Assembly: GCA_028704015.1 (NCBI GenBank)
Contig: JAQVLT010000009.1
Span: 1 to 39,899, forward strand
Reading direction: 5' to 3'
Length of the DNA stretch: 39,899 nucleotides
From: Patescibacteria group bacterium
GTDB lineage: Bacteria > Patescibacteriota > Patescibacteriia > Patescibacteriales > JAQVLT01
Part shown: one piece after another, positions 15,653 to 23,606 of the stretch
How the letters are laid out: every line of letters starts with the position of its first letter
Numbering within the stretch: the stretch's first letter is position 1
Translations under genes and position numbers: made by a program
The notes under the pieces: model-generated
Told to the model about the DNA's origin: nothing
The model's database searches: none
Seen by the model: the letters and a program-made list of their open reading frames with translations, nothing else

Positions 15653-16084
15653 GTGTTTATTGGAGAATACAATCACAATCTTGACGAAAAAGGACGCTTG
15701 GCAATTCCTGCTAAAATGCGGACTTTATTAAAGGGCGGAGCAGTTGTTACCAGGGGCTTGGATAACTGTCTTTTTTTGTACCCCAAAAAACAATGGAATA
15801 TTTTAGCTGAAAAATTAGCAAAATTACCAATTAGTCAGGCAAAAGCTCGGGCTTTTTCACGTTTAATGCTGGCCGGCGCCATGGATGTTGAGTTTGATAA
15901 TCAAGGCCGTATTACTTTGCCGGAATATTTACGCCAGTTTGCCGGTTTGGATAAAAAAACCATAGTTGCCGGATTGTATGACCGCTTGGAAATTTGGGAT
16001 GAAGAAAAGTGGAATAAATATAAAACAAATTCAGAAAAAGACAGCAATGATATAGCCGAGACAATGGGAGCGTTGGGCGTATAG
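15653..16084 (+). CDS. mraZ: MraZ transcriptional regulator
   Basis: This 143-residue protein is of normal MraZ length with two SpoVT/AbrB-like halves. The N-terminal half begins FIGEYNHNLDEKGRLAIPAK and the C-terminal half carries the matching EFDNQGRITLPEYLR. Each holds the D-x(2)-GR-x-x-(I/L)P core that contacts DNA. MraZ forms a ring and represses the dcw operon by binding repeated boxes after the promoter. The start is GTG at 15653, the only start giving the canonical N terminus. It has no Shine-Dalgarno and lies 7 bases beyond the inverted repeat. rsmH follows 40 bases downstream across an AGCTTTTAG linker. Confidence 0.92.
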   Translation: MFIGEYNHNLDEKGRLAIPAKMRTLLKGGAVVTRGLDNCLFLYPKKQWNILAEKLAKLPISQAKARAFSRLMLAGAMDVEFDNQGRITLPEYLRQFAGLDKKTIVAGLYDRLEIWDEEKWNKYKTNSEKDSNDIAETMGALGV

Positions 16085-16120
16085 CTTTAAGCTGTGAGCT
16101 TTTAGCTTTTAGAATTTTAA
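16084..16120. repeat. AGCTTTTAGC-type linker between mraZ and rsmH
   Basis: Repeated GCTTTAAGCT/AGCTTTTAGC units, like those at 122-160 and 19626-19662. They share short inverted symmetry (AGCTTTAAGCT). Confidence 0.5.
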
Positions 16121-16124
16121 GTTT

Positions 16125-17099
16125 ATGGAATACAAACATGTGCCAGTAATGCTTAAGGAGGTAATTGAATATTTGCAGCCGAAAAAAGGACAATATTTTT
16201 TTGATGGAACGTTGGGAGGGGGAGGATACACTGTCGAGATTTCTAAACTTGTTGGTGAGAAAGGGAAAGTGTTGGCAACTGATTTGGATGAGATGGCAAT
16301 CGAAAATTTTAAATTTAAAATTTTAAATTTAAAATTAAATAACATAAATATATATCATGGAAATTTTAAAGACATTTCAAAAATCAGCGAAGAAACATTG
16401 GGGTCTAGCGTCAGGTATGATGGCATTGTACTTGATTTGGGGTTATCATCAGCTCAACTCGAAGATAGAAGTCGGGGATTTTCTTTCCGTTTTGATGCGC
16501 CGTTAGACATGGCCTTTGGCGAGACGGCAGACGGCACCTGCCTGCGCAGGCAGGGACGGCAGACGGCAGATATTATTAATAAAACAGGAGAAAAAGATTT
16601 AGAGAAAATAATTAGAGAATATGGTGAAGAGAGGTTTGCTGGTAGAATCGCCAAAGGAATTGTTGAAGCGAGAAAATTAAAAGAAATAAAAACTACAAAA
16701 GAGTTGGTTGAAATAATCGCGGATGCAGTTCCGGCAAACTATAAAAATAATCCGAAAATTAATTTCGCAACACGCACCTTTCAAGCTTTGAGAATTGCAA
16801 CTAATCGTGAATTGGATAATTTAAAAGAATTTTTACCGCAGGCGGTTGAATTATTAAAGCCGCGAGGAAGATTGGTGGTCGTTTCTTTTCATAGCCTGGA
16901 AGATAGAATTATAAAAGAATTTTTCAAAACAGAAAGTATAAATTGTCTTTGTCCGCCGCGTTTTCCGGTTTGTCAATGCGGCCATAAAGCTAGTTTGAAA
17001 ATTATTACCAGAAAACCAATTACGCCCGCTAGCGAAGAATCAAATAACAATCCGCGCGCCCGCAGCGCTAAATTAAGAGTTGCGGAAAAAATAGTTTAA
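16125..17099 (+). CDS. rsmH: 16S rRNA (cytosine-1402-N4)-methyltransferase RsmH
   Basis: This 324-residue enzyme is the SAM-dependent methylase of 16S rRNA C1402, classically the second gene of dcw operons (mraW). Visible family motifs are HVPVMLKEVIEYL at the N terminus, FFDGTLGGGGYTVEI (SAM site), VLDLGLSSAQLED, RGFSFRFDAPLDM, NPKINFATRTFQALRIATN and RGRLVVVSFHSLEDRIIKEF. Two things are odd. About 13 residues (GTCLRRQGRQTAD) after PLDMAFGETAD are encoded by a palindromic repeat inserted in frame. A Lys/Asn/Leu-rich stretch near residue 62 is encoded by AAATTTT-like repeats. Both lie in loops and leave the motifs intact. It sits between mraZ and the ftsL-like gene. Confidence 0.93.
   Translation: MEYKHVPVMLKEVIEYLQPKKGQYFFDGTLGGGGYTVEISKLVGEKGKVLATDLDEMAIENFKFKILNLKLNNINIYHGNFKDISKISEETLGSSVRYDGIVLDLGLSSAQLEDRSRGFSFRFDAPLDMAFGETADGTCLRRQGRQTADIINKTGEKDLEKIIREYGEERFAGRIAKGIVEARKLKEIKTTKELVEIIADAVPANYKNNPKINFATRTFQALRIATNRELDNLKEFLPQAVELLKPRGRLVVVSFHSLEDRIIKEFFKTESINCLCPPRFPVCQCGHKASLKIITRKPITPASEESNNNPRARSAKLRVAEKIV
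16523..16568. repeat. Palindrome with flanking direct repeats inserted in rsmH
   Basis: The 18-bp palindrome CCTGCCTGCGCAGGCAGG (16537-16554) is bracketed by perfect 14-bp direct repeats GACGGCAGACGGCA (16523-16536 and 16555-16568). The insertion keeps the reading frame. It belongs to the CCTGCC...GGCAGG family also seen at 22303, 27157 and 30349. Confidence 0.85.
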
Positions 17100-17126
17100 A
17101 AATTTGAATAATATAAAATAAATTAT

Positions 17127-17477
17127 ATGGATCAAACAAAGGAGGAAGTTAAAAATTCAAAAGGTATTTTAAATAAAATCAAATTTATTAAATTAAATTA
17201 TTCAATTTTAAATAAATTAATAGTTTTTATAATTATCGTTGTAGGTGTTTATTATGTAACCGGCGTTAATGATTTGACCGTCAAAGGTTTTGAATTGCAG
17301 AAACTAAAACAGCAAGTCAGCAAATTAACCGAAGAAAATAAATCCTATGAATTAAAGGCTTTGACACTTAAATCATATAATAATTTGACTGAAAAAGTTA
17401 AAGATAAAAAAATGGTATCTTTGGGTACTGACGTAGATTATCTAGTTGTTAAAGGAAGTGTTGTAGCCAAAAGATAA
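17127..17477 (+). CDS. ftsL: FtsL-like division protein
   Basis: This small 116-residue protein has a basic cytoplasmic N terminus, one membrane segment at about residues 31-50 (LIVFIIIVVGVYYVTGV), and an external coiled coil at about 60-85 (LQKLKQQVSKLTEENKSYELK). That topology and its place between rsmH and ftsI are typical of FtsL, the bitopic division protein that works with FtsB and FtsQ to activate septal wall synthesis. Sequence is poorly conserved in this family, so the call rests mainly on topology and gene order. No Shine-Dalgarno is visible. The spacing of 27 bases from rsmH and 33 to ftsI indicates cotranscription. Confidence 0.7.
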   Translation: MDQTKEEVKNSKGILNKIKFIKLNYSILNKLIVFIIIVVGVYYVTGVNDLTVKGFELQKLKQQVSKLTEENKSYELKALTLKSYNNLTEKVKDKKMVSLGTDVDYLVVKGSVVAKR

Positions 17478-17510
17478 AAATAAACGCAGTCCAAGAAATA
17501 AAATTTTGTT

Positions 17511-19625
17511 ATGATGATTTGGGAAAAAAATAAAAATGAAAATGTAAGAAAGAAATATTCAACGTATGGTGATAATCGCATTAGACTGATAATGGCGATT
17601 GTTTTTTTATTGGGGCTATCAATTGTTTATAAATTATATGAGTTACAATTTTTGAAATTTGATCTTTACTCGTCTTTGGCTTCAAGCCAGCACAAAATTT
17701 CGTCGCAGCTAATTCCGGCGCGCGGGCAAATTTATATTAGTGATTATAACAAGGAAAAAAATAGCATAGAGTTATATCCTTTTGCCACTAATAAAGATTT
17801 TGCCGATATTTATGCCGTTCCCAGAGATGTAAAAAATCCCGAAGATATCGCGGAAAAACTGTACACGATTTTTAAAAAGGAGAACGTTGAGAGGGAAGTG
17901 GAGGCATTATTAATTAAAGAAGAAAAAGAAAAAGAAGATGGCGAGCTGGCGGCGCTGGATAATTTGTCTGACGAAGAGAAGGCTATAAAAATTATAGAAG
18001 TAAAAAATAAATTTGCTAATTTTAAAAATGATAAAACGTATTTGGAATATCAAGAGATAAAAAGAGAAAAAGAAATTGGATCAAGAAAAGATAATATTAT
18101 CGCCAAATATTTAAGCATTCTCAAAAAAGAAAATGATCCTTATGAGCCGATTGAAAATAAAGTGGACGAGGAAAAATTGAAAATTTTATACGCCCTGCTT
18201 GCAAGCGATAGCAGCCAGGAGGTTAATGCTGAGAATTTGGAATTGAGAGAGGGGAAGATATTTTACAAAAATGATCAAGATTTAAACAATACAGAGAGCG
18301 AAAAAGAATTGGTGATTAGCGGTGTCGGTTTTCAGCTGACTAATTATCGTTATTATCCCGAAAAAAATATAGGTGCTCATATTTTAGGTTTTGTAAGAAA
18401 TGAAAAAGATGTTGGGCGCGGGTACTATGGACTGGAAGGTTTCTTTAACGATGAGCTATTTGGCAAGTATGGTTCAATAAAAACAGAACAAAGCGCTGAC
18501 AATAACGCTTTAATTTTGAATGACAGCGAATATATCAATGCGGAATCAGGAAGTAATTTAATTTTGACTATTAATCGCTCTATCCAATTTGCCGTTTGCA
18601 ATAAATTGAAAGAAGCGGTTAGGCGGCATGGAGCTGATGGCGGTTCGGTCGTGATTATTAATCCTAATACCGGCGAAATAATTGCTATGTGTTCCGAGCC
18701 CGATTATGACCCAAATTACTACGAGGAAGCGAAAAATATGAATACGTTTAATAATCCGGCGATTTTTTCACAATATGAGCCTGGATCAATTTTTAAAGCC
18801 ATAACCATGGCCATGGGCTTAGACCAGGATAAAGTCAAGCCCGATACAACTTATAATGACACCGGCGTTTATAAAGTTGCCGATTATGAAATAAAAAATT
18901 CTGACAAAAAAGCCAATGGCGTTGTAAGTATGGTGGAGGTTTTGGAGAAATCTTTAAATACCGGAGCAATTTATGTAATGAATCAGATCGGTCCGGAAAA
19001 ATTTTTGGAATACATAAAAAATTTTGGTTTTGGAGAAAAAACAGGCATTGAGCTGGAGGGCGAAAGCAAGGGCGATATTATAAATTTGAACAAAGAAAAA
19101 GGTAAGGTAGCCAAGGAATTAAATTCGGCGACCGCGTCATTCGGCCAGGGCATCGCAGTTACGCCTTTGCAAATGGTTTACGCCTTTGGCGCAATTGCCA
19201 ATGGCGGAACATTGATGAAGCCATACATTGTCAAAGAGGTTATAAAGGCTGACGGAACAAAAGTAGAAACCCAACCCCAAACTATCAGGCGAGTTATTTC
19301 AGAAAGAGCGGCGACTCTTTTGGGAGGCATGTTAGTTGAAGTAGTGGAAAACGGTCACGGAAAAAAGGCTGGCGTTCAGGGTTATTACGTTGGCGGTAAA
19401 ACCGGTACGGCGCAAGTTGCCAGAAAAGATGGCCGAGGTTATGAAGTGGGAGCGCATATTGGCTCTTTTGCTGGTTATGCTCCTGTAAATAATCCAAAAT
19501 TTGCCATGTTGGTGCGTATAGACAGGCCGCGCGACGTGGAATGGGCGGAAAGTTCAGCAGCGCCTCTTTTTGGTGAAATTGCGGAATATTTGTTAAACTA
19601 CTATCAAGTGCCGAAGGAGCGGTAG
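17511..19625 (+). CDS. ftsI: Penicillin-binding protein 2/FtsI-like septal transpeptidase
   Basis: The 704-residue class B penicillin-binding protein has a membrane anchor at about residues 25-43. A PBP dimerisation region starts at SSQLIPARGQIY. The transpeptidase domain has all three active-site motifs: Ser426-x-x-Lys429 in EPGSIFKAI, Ser481-x-Asn483 in SLNTGA, and Lys630-Thr-Gly in GGKTGTAQ. It cross-links septal peptidoglycan outside the membrane. An insertion of roughly 150 mostly charged, Glu/Lys-rich residues (about 115-260) sits inside the N-terminal region, making the protein longer than typical 550-650-residue FtsI. A second in-frame ATG at 17514 is an equal start candidate. Position between ftsL-like and murF fits dcw order. 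Confidence 0.92.
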   Translation: MMIWEKNKNENVRKKYSTYGDNRIRLIMAIVFLLGLSIVYKLYELQFLKFDLYSSLASSQHKISSQLIPARGQIYISDYNKEKNSIELYPFATNKDFADIYAVPRDVKNPEDIAEKLYTIFKKENVEREVEALLIKEEKEKEDGELAALDNLSDEEKAIKIIEVKNKFANFKNDKTYLEYQEIKREKEIGSRKDNIIAKYLSILKKENDPYEPIENKVDEEKLKILYALLASDSSQEVNAENLELREGKIFYKNDQDLNNTESEKELVISGVGFQLTNYRYYPEKNIGAHILGFVRNEKDVGRGYYGLEGFFNDELFGKYGSIKTEQSADNNALILNDSEYINAESGSNLILTINRSIQFAVCNKLKEAVRRHGADGGSVVIINPNTGEIIAMCSEPDYDPNYYEEAKNMNTFNNPAIFSQYEPGSIFKAITMAMGLDQDKVKPDTTYNDTGVYKVADYEIKNSDKKANGVVSMVEVLEKSLNTGAIYVMNQIGPEKFLEYIKNFGFGEKTGIELEGESKGDIINLNKEKGKVAKELNSATASFGQGIAVTPLQMVYAFGAIANGGTLMKPYIVKEVIKADGTKVETQPQTIRRVISERAATLLGGMLVEVVENGHGKKAGVQGYYVGGKTGTAQVARKDGRGYEVGAHIGSFAGYAPVNNPKFAMLVRIDRPRDVEWAESSAAPLFGEIAEYLLNYYQVPKER

Positions 19626-19662
19626 CTAGCTTTAAGCTTTTAGCTATTAGCTTTTAGGTTTA
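19626..19662. repeat. AGCTTTTAGC-type linker between ftsI and murF
   Basis: GCTAGCTTTAAGCTTTTAGC and related units, matching the linkers at 122-160 and 16084-16120. Confidence 0.5.
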
Positions 19663-19702
19663 TAATTTTTTTAAATTTTTAGATTCTTGATTTTTTAAGT
19701 CT

Positions 19703-20998
19703 ATGAAAAAAATATTACAGTTCAAATTAAAAATTTTAGCTAGTCTGATTTTAAAAAAATATAAGCCGGAGGTTATAGGCATCACTGGCAGTGTTGGCAA
19801 AACTAGCGCCAAGGAAGCGATTTTTGCCATATTATCTACTAATTTTAAAGTTAGGCGGAATATAAAAAATTATAATAATGAAATTGGCTTGCCGTTGACT
19901 ATAATTGGCGTAGATTCGCCGGGACGTTCTATCTTTGGCTGGTTCAATGTATTTTTCAAGGCGATTAAGTTAATTCTGTTTCGTGATAAAAATTATCCTG
20001 ATATTTTAATTTTAGAGATGGGTGTTGATCGGCCGGGCGATATGAATTATTTATTAAGCATTGTTACGCCGAATATCGGCGTGGTAACGAGAATTGGACC
20101 GACGCACTTGGAATATTTTGAATCAATTGAGCATATACAAAAAGAGAAGGGTGGATTAATTGGAAATTTGCAAAAAGGCGGTTGGGCAATACTTAATTAT
20201 GATGATGAATTAGTAAGAAAGATTTCTGACAGAAGCAAAGTCAAGGTTATAACCTATGGCTTTGAAAAGGGCGCGCAAGTGCGAGCTGAGGAAATACGTT
20301 TTAGTTTTGAAAACAAGGAGGAGGCGGCAAATTTACTCGGAATTAGTTTTAAGTTAAGTTATAATGGTTCTTTTGTGCCGGTACTGTTACCCAATGTAAT
20401 TAGTTTCGCTTCGGTCTATGCTGCTTTGGCTGGCGCTTCAATCGGCGTTGCTTACGGAATTAATTTATTAAAAATTTCTCAGGCTTTAAAAAGCTACCAA
20501 TCGCCGCGCGGTAGAATGAATTTAGTTGAAGGCGAGAAAGGAACTTTAATTATTGATGATACTTATAATTCTTCGCCGCAATCTACCATGTCAGCGCTTG
20601 ATTTGGTTTGTAAAATAAAAGTTAATAATGGCGGACAAAAATTCGCCGTACTCGGAGACATGTTAGAACTGGGAAGTTATAGCGAGGAAGGACATCGCGA
20701 GGTGGGAAGATATGCAGTTGAATCAAGAATAAATGTTTTGGTAACAGTTGGCGAAAGAGCGCGTGACATTTATCGCGGCGCCGAGGAAGCTGGCATGAGC
20801 CGAGATTTTATATTCCAATTTTCTAATTCCGAAGAAGCGGGAAAATTTATAGAAAAGAGAATGAAAAAAAACGATTTAATATTAGTTAAAGGTTCTCAGG
20901 GCATGAGAATGGAAAAAATTGTCAAAGAAATTATGGGCGATCCGTTGCGAGCCAAGGAACTATTAGTCAGGCAAGATAAAGAGTGGGAAAATAAATAA
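19703..20998 (+). CDS. murF: UDP-MurNAc-tripeptide--D-alanyl-D-alanine ligase MurF
   Basis: The 431-residue Mur ligase has the ATP-binding P-loop IGITGSVGKTSAKEAI near residue 30. The NEIGLPLTIIG stretch is typical of MurF. Other motifs are ILEMGVDRPGDM, the TRIGPTHLEYF segment with the ligase histidine, RGRMNLVEG, and IIDDTYNSSPQSTMSAL, a MurF signature in the C-terminal domain junction. It adds D-Ala-D-Ala to the peptidoglycan precursor in the cytoplasm. It follows ftsI in the dcw operon after an AGCTTTTAG linker. The MurE, MraY and MurD genes usually nearby are absent from this window, so the cluster is abbreviated or split. Confidence 0.93.
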   Translation: MKKILQFKLKILASLILKKYKPEVIGITGSVGKTSAKEAIFAILSTNFKVRRNIKNYNNEIGLPLTIIGVDSPGRSIFGWFNVFFKAIKLILFRDKNYPDILILEMGVDRPGDMNYLLSIVTPNIGVVTRIGPTHLEYFESIEHIQKEKGGLIGNLQKGGWAILNYDDELVRKISDRSKVKVITYGFEKGAQVRAEEIRFSFENKEEAANLLGISFKLSYNGSFVPVLLPNVISFASVYAALAGASIGVAYGINLLKISQALKSYQSPRGRMNLVEGEKGTLIIDDTYNSSPQSTMSALDLVCKIKVNNGGQKFAVLGDMLELGSYSEEGHREVGRYAVESRINVLVTVGERARDIYRGAEEAGMSRDFIFQFSNSEEAGKFIEKRMKKNDLILVKGSQGMRMEKIVKEIMGDPLRAKELLVRQDKEWENK

Positions 20999-21019
20999 TA
21001 ATAAAATAATAATAAATTT

Positions 21020-21292
21020 ATGATTTTATTTTTTGTGGGAATAATTGAAATGATTATTGTTACCGCTTGGACAAAAGTTGTCGCTGATACGAGATTGATC
21101 GCCAGCGGCATCATTACTTTTATTAATATTTTGATCTGGTATTATGTTTTGCGGGTTGTGATTGATAATATTGAAAATTTCACCGTAGTTTTGTCTTACG
21201 CGCTTGGATGTTCTATCGGCACAATGTTTACCACATATTATTTTAGATCCAGAGACAAGAAAAAAAGCATTATTCCGATGATGGTAAAATAA
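21020..21292 (+). CDS. Small membrane protein, DUF5698/DUF2179-N-like
   Basis: This 90-residue protein has two or three membrane segments: about residues 2-20, 27-48 and 57-75. It has the order seen in the membrane half of UPF0316/DUF2179 proteins: a start like FFVGIIEMIIVTAWTKVVAD, then LIASGIITFINILIWYYVL, then VLSYALGCSIGTMFTTYY. The cytoplasmic DUF2179 domain is absent and replaced by a short Lys-rich tail. The function of the family is unknown. It starts 21 bases after murF and is followed by a terminator, so it is probably the last gene of the dcw transcript. Confidence 0.65.
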   Translation: MILFFVGIIEMIIVTAWTKVVADTRLIASGIITFINILIWYYVLRVVIDNIENFTVVLSYALGCSIGTMFTTYYFRSRDKKKSIIPMMVK

Positions 21293-21304
21293 TTTATAAA
21301 TATT

Positions 21305-21343
21305 GGCGGGGATTGCCCATCGGCGATTCCCGCCTTTATTTTT
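21305..21343 (+). terminator. Terminator closing the dcw unit
   Basis: GGCGGGGAT/ATTCCCGCC (9 bp with one G-T pair) with an inner GCC/GGC, followed by TTTATTTTTT. Confidence 0.85.
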
Positions 21344-21354
21344 TGCGCAATTTG

Positions 21355-21363
21355 TGTTAAGAT
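21355..21363 (+). promoter_or_regulatory. Possible extended -10 promoter for rmlD-like gene
   Basis: TGTTAAGAT gives an extended TG-n before TAAGAT (21358-21363), the same -10 word as at 7911. It lies 20 bases before the ATG at 21384 and just after a terminator. The -35 region (TTTATT, 17 bases upstream) is weak. Confidence 0.4.
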
Positions 21364-21383
21364 AGGGGAAAATATTAAATCTT

Positions 21384-22256
21384 ATGAAAATAATAATTTT
21401 AGGCGCCAAAGGAAATTTAGGCACGCAATTGGTTAAAGTTTTTAACCAAAGCGAAAAATACGAAGTTATTGCCTGGGACAAAGACGATATTGATATTACT
21501 GACAAGGAATTAATGGAGAAAAAGCTTAAGGAAATTAAGCCCGACATTATCATTAATGTTGTTGCCTATAACGCTGTTGATAAATGTGAAAAGGACGATG
21601 CCGAATATGAAATAGCTAAGAAAATTAACTGCGATACTGTTGGAAATTTAGCGCAAATTTCCTTGGAAATAAACGCGTTGTTTATTCATTACTCAACTGA
21701 TTATATTTTTGGCGGCATTAAAAAAGAGGGTTATAATGAAGATGACGAGCCCGGGCCGATTAGCCGCTATGCGCAAACTAAATTATCAGGAGAAAAGGAA
21801 ATTATTCGGCGAAGCGGCAAAGGATTGAAATGGTATTTAATTAGAACCTCAAAATTATTTGGACCCAAGGGGAAAAGCGAAGCGGCCAAGCCGAGTTTTT
21901 TTAATTTAATGATTGATTTGTCCAAGACTCGCGATTCGCTTGATGTCGTCAATGAAGAATTAAGCTGCTTTACTTATACGCCGGATTTGGCGCGCGCGAC
22001 GCAAAAAATTATTGAGGAAAGAAAAGGTTATGGAATTTATCATATCGTAAATTCCGGACCGATAACCTGGTATAAAGCGGCCGTAGAATTATTTAAAATT
22101 TTAGGCAATAATAAAATAAAATTAAATTCGGTGGCTTCCGACAAATTTCCCCGTCCGGCCAAACGCCCGAAGTATTCAGTCTTGATTAACAACAAATTGG
22201 AACCGCTCCGCGATTGGCGCGAAGCGCTGCGGGAATATTTACGAAGTAAAAAGTAG
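21384..22256 (+). CDS. rfbD: dTDP-4-dehydrorhamnose reductase-like (RmlD) protein
   Basis: The 290-residue short-chain dehydrogenase/reductase has the RmlD layout. Visible are a Rossmann start IIILGAKGNLGTQLV, an IDITD segment, KPDIIINVVAYNAVDKCE, the catalytic Tyr-x3-Lys in SRYAQTKLSGEK preceded by HYSTDYIFGG, and YHIVNSGPITWYKAA towards the C terminus. RmlD reduces dTDP-4-keto-rhamnose to dTDP-L-rhamnose using NAD(P)H, feeding surface polysaccharide synthesis. The adjacent RmlA-like enzyme supports this, though RmlB and RmlC are not in the window. It starts a new transcription unit after a terminator, with a possible extended -10. Confidence 0.85.
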   Translation: MKIIILGAKGNLGTQLVKVFNQSEKYEVIAWDKDDIDITDKELMEKKLKEIKPDIIINVVAYNAVDKCEKDDAEYEIAKKINCDTVGNLAQISLEINALFIHYSTDYIFGGIKKEGYNEDDEPGPISRYAQTKLSGEKEIIRRSGKGLKWYLIRTSKLFGPKGKSEAAKPSFFNLMIDLSKTRDSLDVVNEELSCFTYTPDLARATQKIIEERKGYGIYHIVNSGPITWYKAAVELFKILGNNKIKLNSVASDKFPRPAKRPKYSVLINNKLEPLRDWREALREYLRSKK

Positions 22257-22302
22257 AAAGTTAAAAGTATAAAGTGTTTAAAAAAATCATAATTCTTAAA
22301 TC

Positions 22303-22323
22303 CCTACCTGCCGTTAGGCAGGT
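22303..22323. repeat. CCTGCC/GGCAGG palindromic repeat
   Basis: ACCTGCC-GTTA-GGCAGGT (22306-22323), preceded by CCT, lies between rfbD and rfbA. It is a member of the dispersed palindrome family. Confidence 0.75.
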
Positions 22324-22340
22324 TAAATCTTAAATTATTT

Positions 22341-23066
22341 ATGCGTGGAATAATTTTATCAGGCGGCAGCGCGACGCGTCTGCGCCCTTGCACCAAGATT
22401 ACCTCTAAACAACTTTTGCCGATCTATAATCGGCCGATGATTTATTATCCTTTGAACACCTTGATTAAAGCCGGTATCAAGGAGATTTTAATCATTGTCG
22501 CGCCGGAGCGTGCCGGCGATTATCTTAATTTACTTGGCAGTGGTAAAGAATTTGGCGTAAAATTTACCTATGAAATTCAGGATAAGCCGCGCGGCCTAGC
22601 TGAGGCGTTTATCATCGGCGAAAATTTTATTGACCAAGAAAATGTCACCATGATTTTGGGTGATAATATTTTTGAAGACGATTTGAAAGACGAAATCATG
22701 AGCTTTGAAAAAGGCGGGCGGATTTTTGCCAAAGAAGTTCCGGATCCGGAGAGATTTGGCGTAGTTGATTTTGACGCCAATGGTAAAGCGATTTCCATTG
22801 AAGAAAAGCCCAAACAGCCAAAAAGCAATTACTGTGTGACGGGTTTGTATATTTATGATCATCGTGTGGTGGAAGTCGCGAAAAATATCAAGCCGTCCGA
22901 TCGAGGCGAGATCGAAATTACCGATGTGAACAATTGGTTTTTGCAAGAAGGGGAGTTAGACGTGAAAAAAATCAAAGGTGAATGGATTGACGCGGGAACA
23001 TTTGACAGTCTGCTCAAAGCGCAAAATTTTGCCAAAGATAAAATGCAGGAGAAGATGGTAATCTAG
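22341..23066 (+). CDS. rfbA: Glucose-1-phosphate thymidylyltransferase-like nucleotidyltransferase (short RmlA)
   Basis: The 241-residue enzyme starts with the sugar-nucleotidyltransferase signature GIILSGGSATRLRPCTKITS. It then has KQLLPIYNRPMIYYPL, the QDKPRGLAEAF substrate loop, the LGDNIFEDD metal site, VPDPERFGVVDFD, EEKPKQPKSNYCVTGLYIYD and EWIDAGTFDSL near the end. These are RmlA hallmarks. It activates glucose-1-phosphate to dTDP-glucose, the first step to dTDP-rhamnose. It is about 50 residues shorter than classical RmlA because the C-terminal allosteric helices are missing, as in many short forms. It follows rfbD by 84 bases containing a palindromic repeat. Confidence 0.88.
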   Translation: MRGIILSGGSATRLRPCTKITSKQLLPIYNRPMIYYPLNTLIKAGIKEILIIVAPERAGDYLNLLGSGKEFGVKFTYEIQDKPRGLAEAFIIGENFIDQENVTMILGDNIFEDDLKDEIMSFEKGGRIFAKEVPDPERFGVVDFDANGKAISIEEKPKQPKSNYCVTGLYIYDHRVVEVAKNIKPSDRGEIEITDVNNWFLQEGELDVKKIKGEWIDAGTFDSLLKAQNFAKDKMQEKMVI

Positions 23067-23093
23067 TATTTAAGGAAGATTTGCAATATAAAT

Positions 23094-23606
23094 ATGAATA
23101 AGAAGGAAGAGTTAAAATTTGCCACTTTTTTTATTAATTGGGTAAACAAAAGGTACGGTTACGATTATAGAGCGGTCCCGAATAACAATGAAAATAAAAG
23201 TGATAATGAGATTGATATTTATGCAATATCAAACAGTGCAGAGTTCCAAACATTAAACCTCCAATTAACTACTTCCGAAGGAAAAATTTTTAAAGAATCT
23301 GCTTTGTTGCTTAATAAAATCAAAAAGACAGGTGCAAGTAGCGCGGTTGGGAGAGGATTGAACGGCGTGGAATGGATTAATGCAATAGAGAGAAAAGAAA
23401 GGGAATATTCAAAAGACGTAAAAAATTCTTTAATTTTATTAATTCAGCAAGATATAGGACCCTTGTTTGATGAGAGTTTTCAAAATTACAAAGAATCTGA
23501 TTTTAAAGGGATATATTTGGTGCATCTTCCTTCTTCTTTCCATGACGGTCAAGTTTTAGTAATAAAAAATGTATGTCTCACAAAAAACTCATCATCGGCT
23601 TTATAA
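23094..23606 (+). CDS. Unknown 170-residue protein, possibly nuclease-fold
   Basis: I do not recognise the family. The protein is soluble with a charged N terminus. The segment NEIDIYAISN followed ~12 residues later by LNLQLTTSEG resembles the D...(E/Q)-x-(K/T) strands of PD-(D/E)xK-type folds, but no lysine is in the expected place, so this is only a hint. The middle is amphipathic helix (ESALLLNKIKKTG), and the end alternates beta strands (LILLIQQD, GIYLVHLPS, QVLVIKNV). Its last 34 bases overlap the glycosyltransferase gene downstream, and it starts 27 bases after rfbA, so it is cotranscribed with sugar genes. No function can be assigned. Confidence 0.6.
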   Translation: MNKKEELKFATFFINWVNKRYGYDYRAVPNNNENKSDNEIDIYAISNSAEFQTLNLQLTTSEGKIFKESALLLNKIKKTGASSAVGRGLNGVEWINAIERKEREYSKDVKNSLILLIQQDIGPLFDESFQNYKESDFKGIYLVHLPSSFHDGQVLVIKNVCLTKNSSSAL

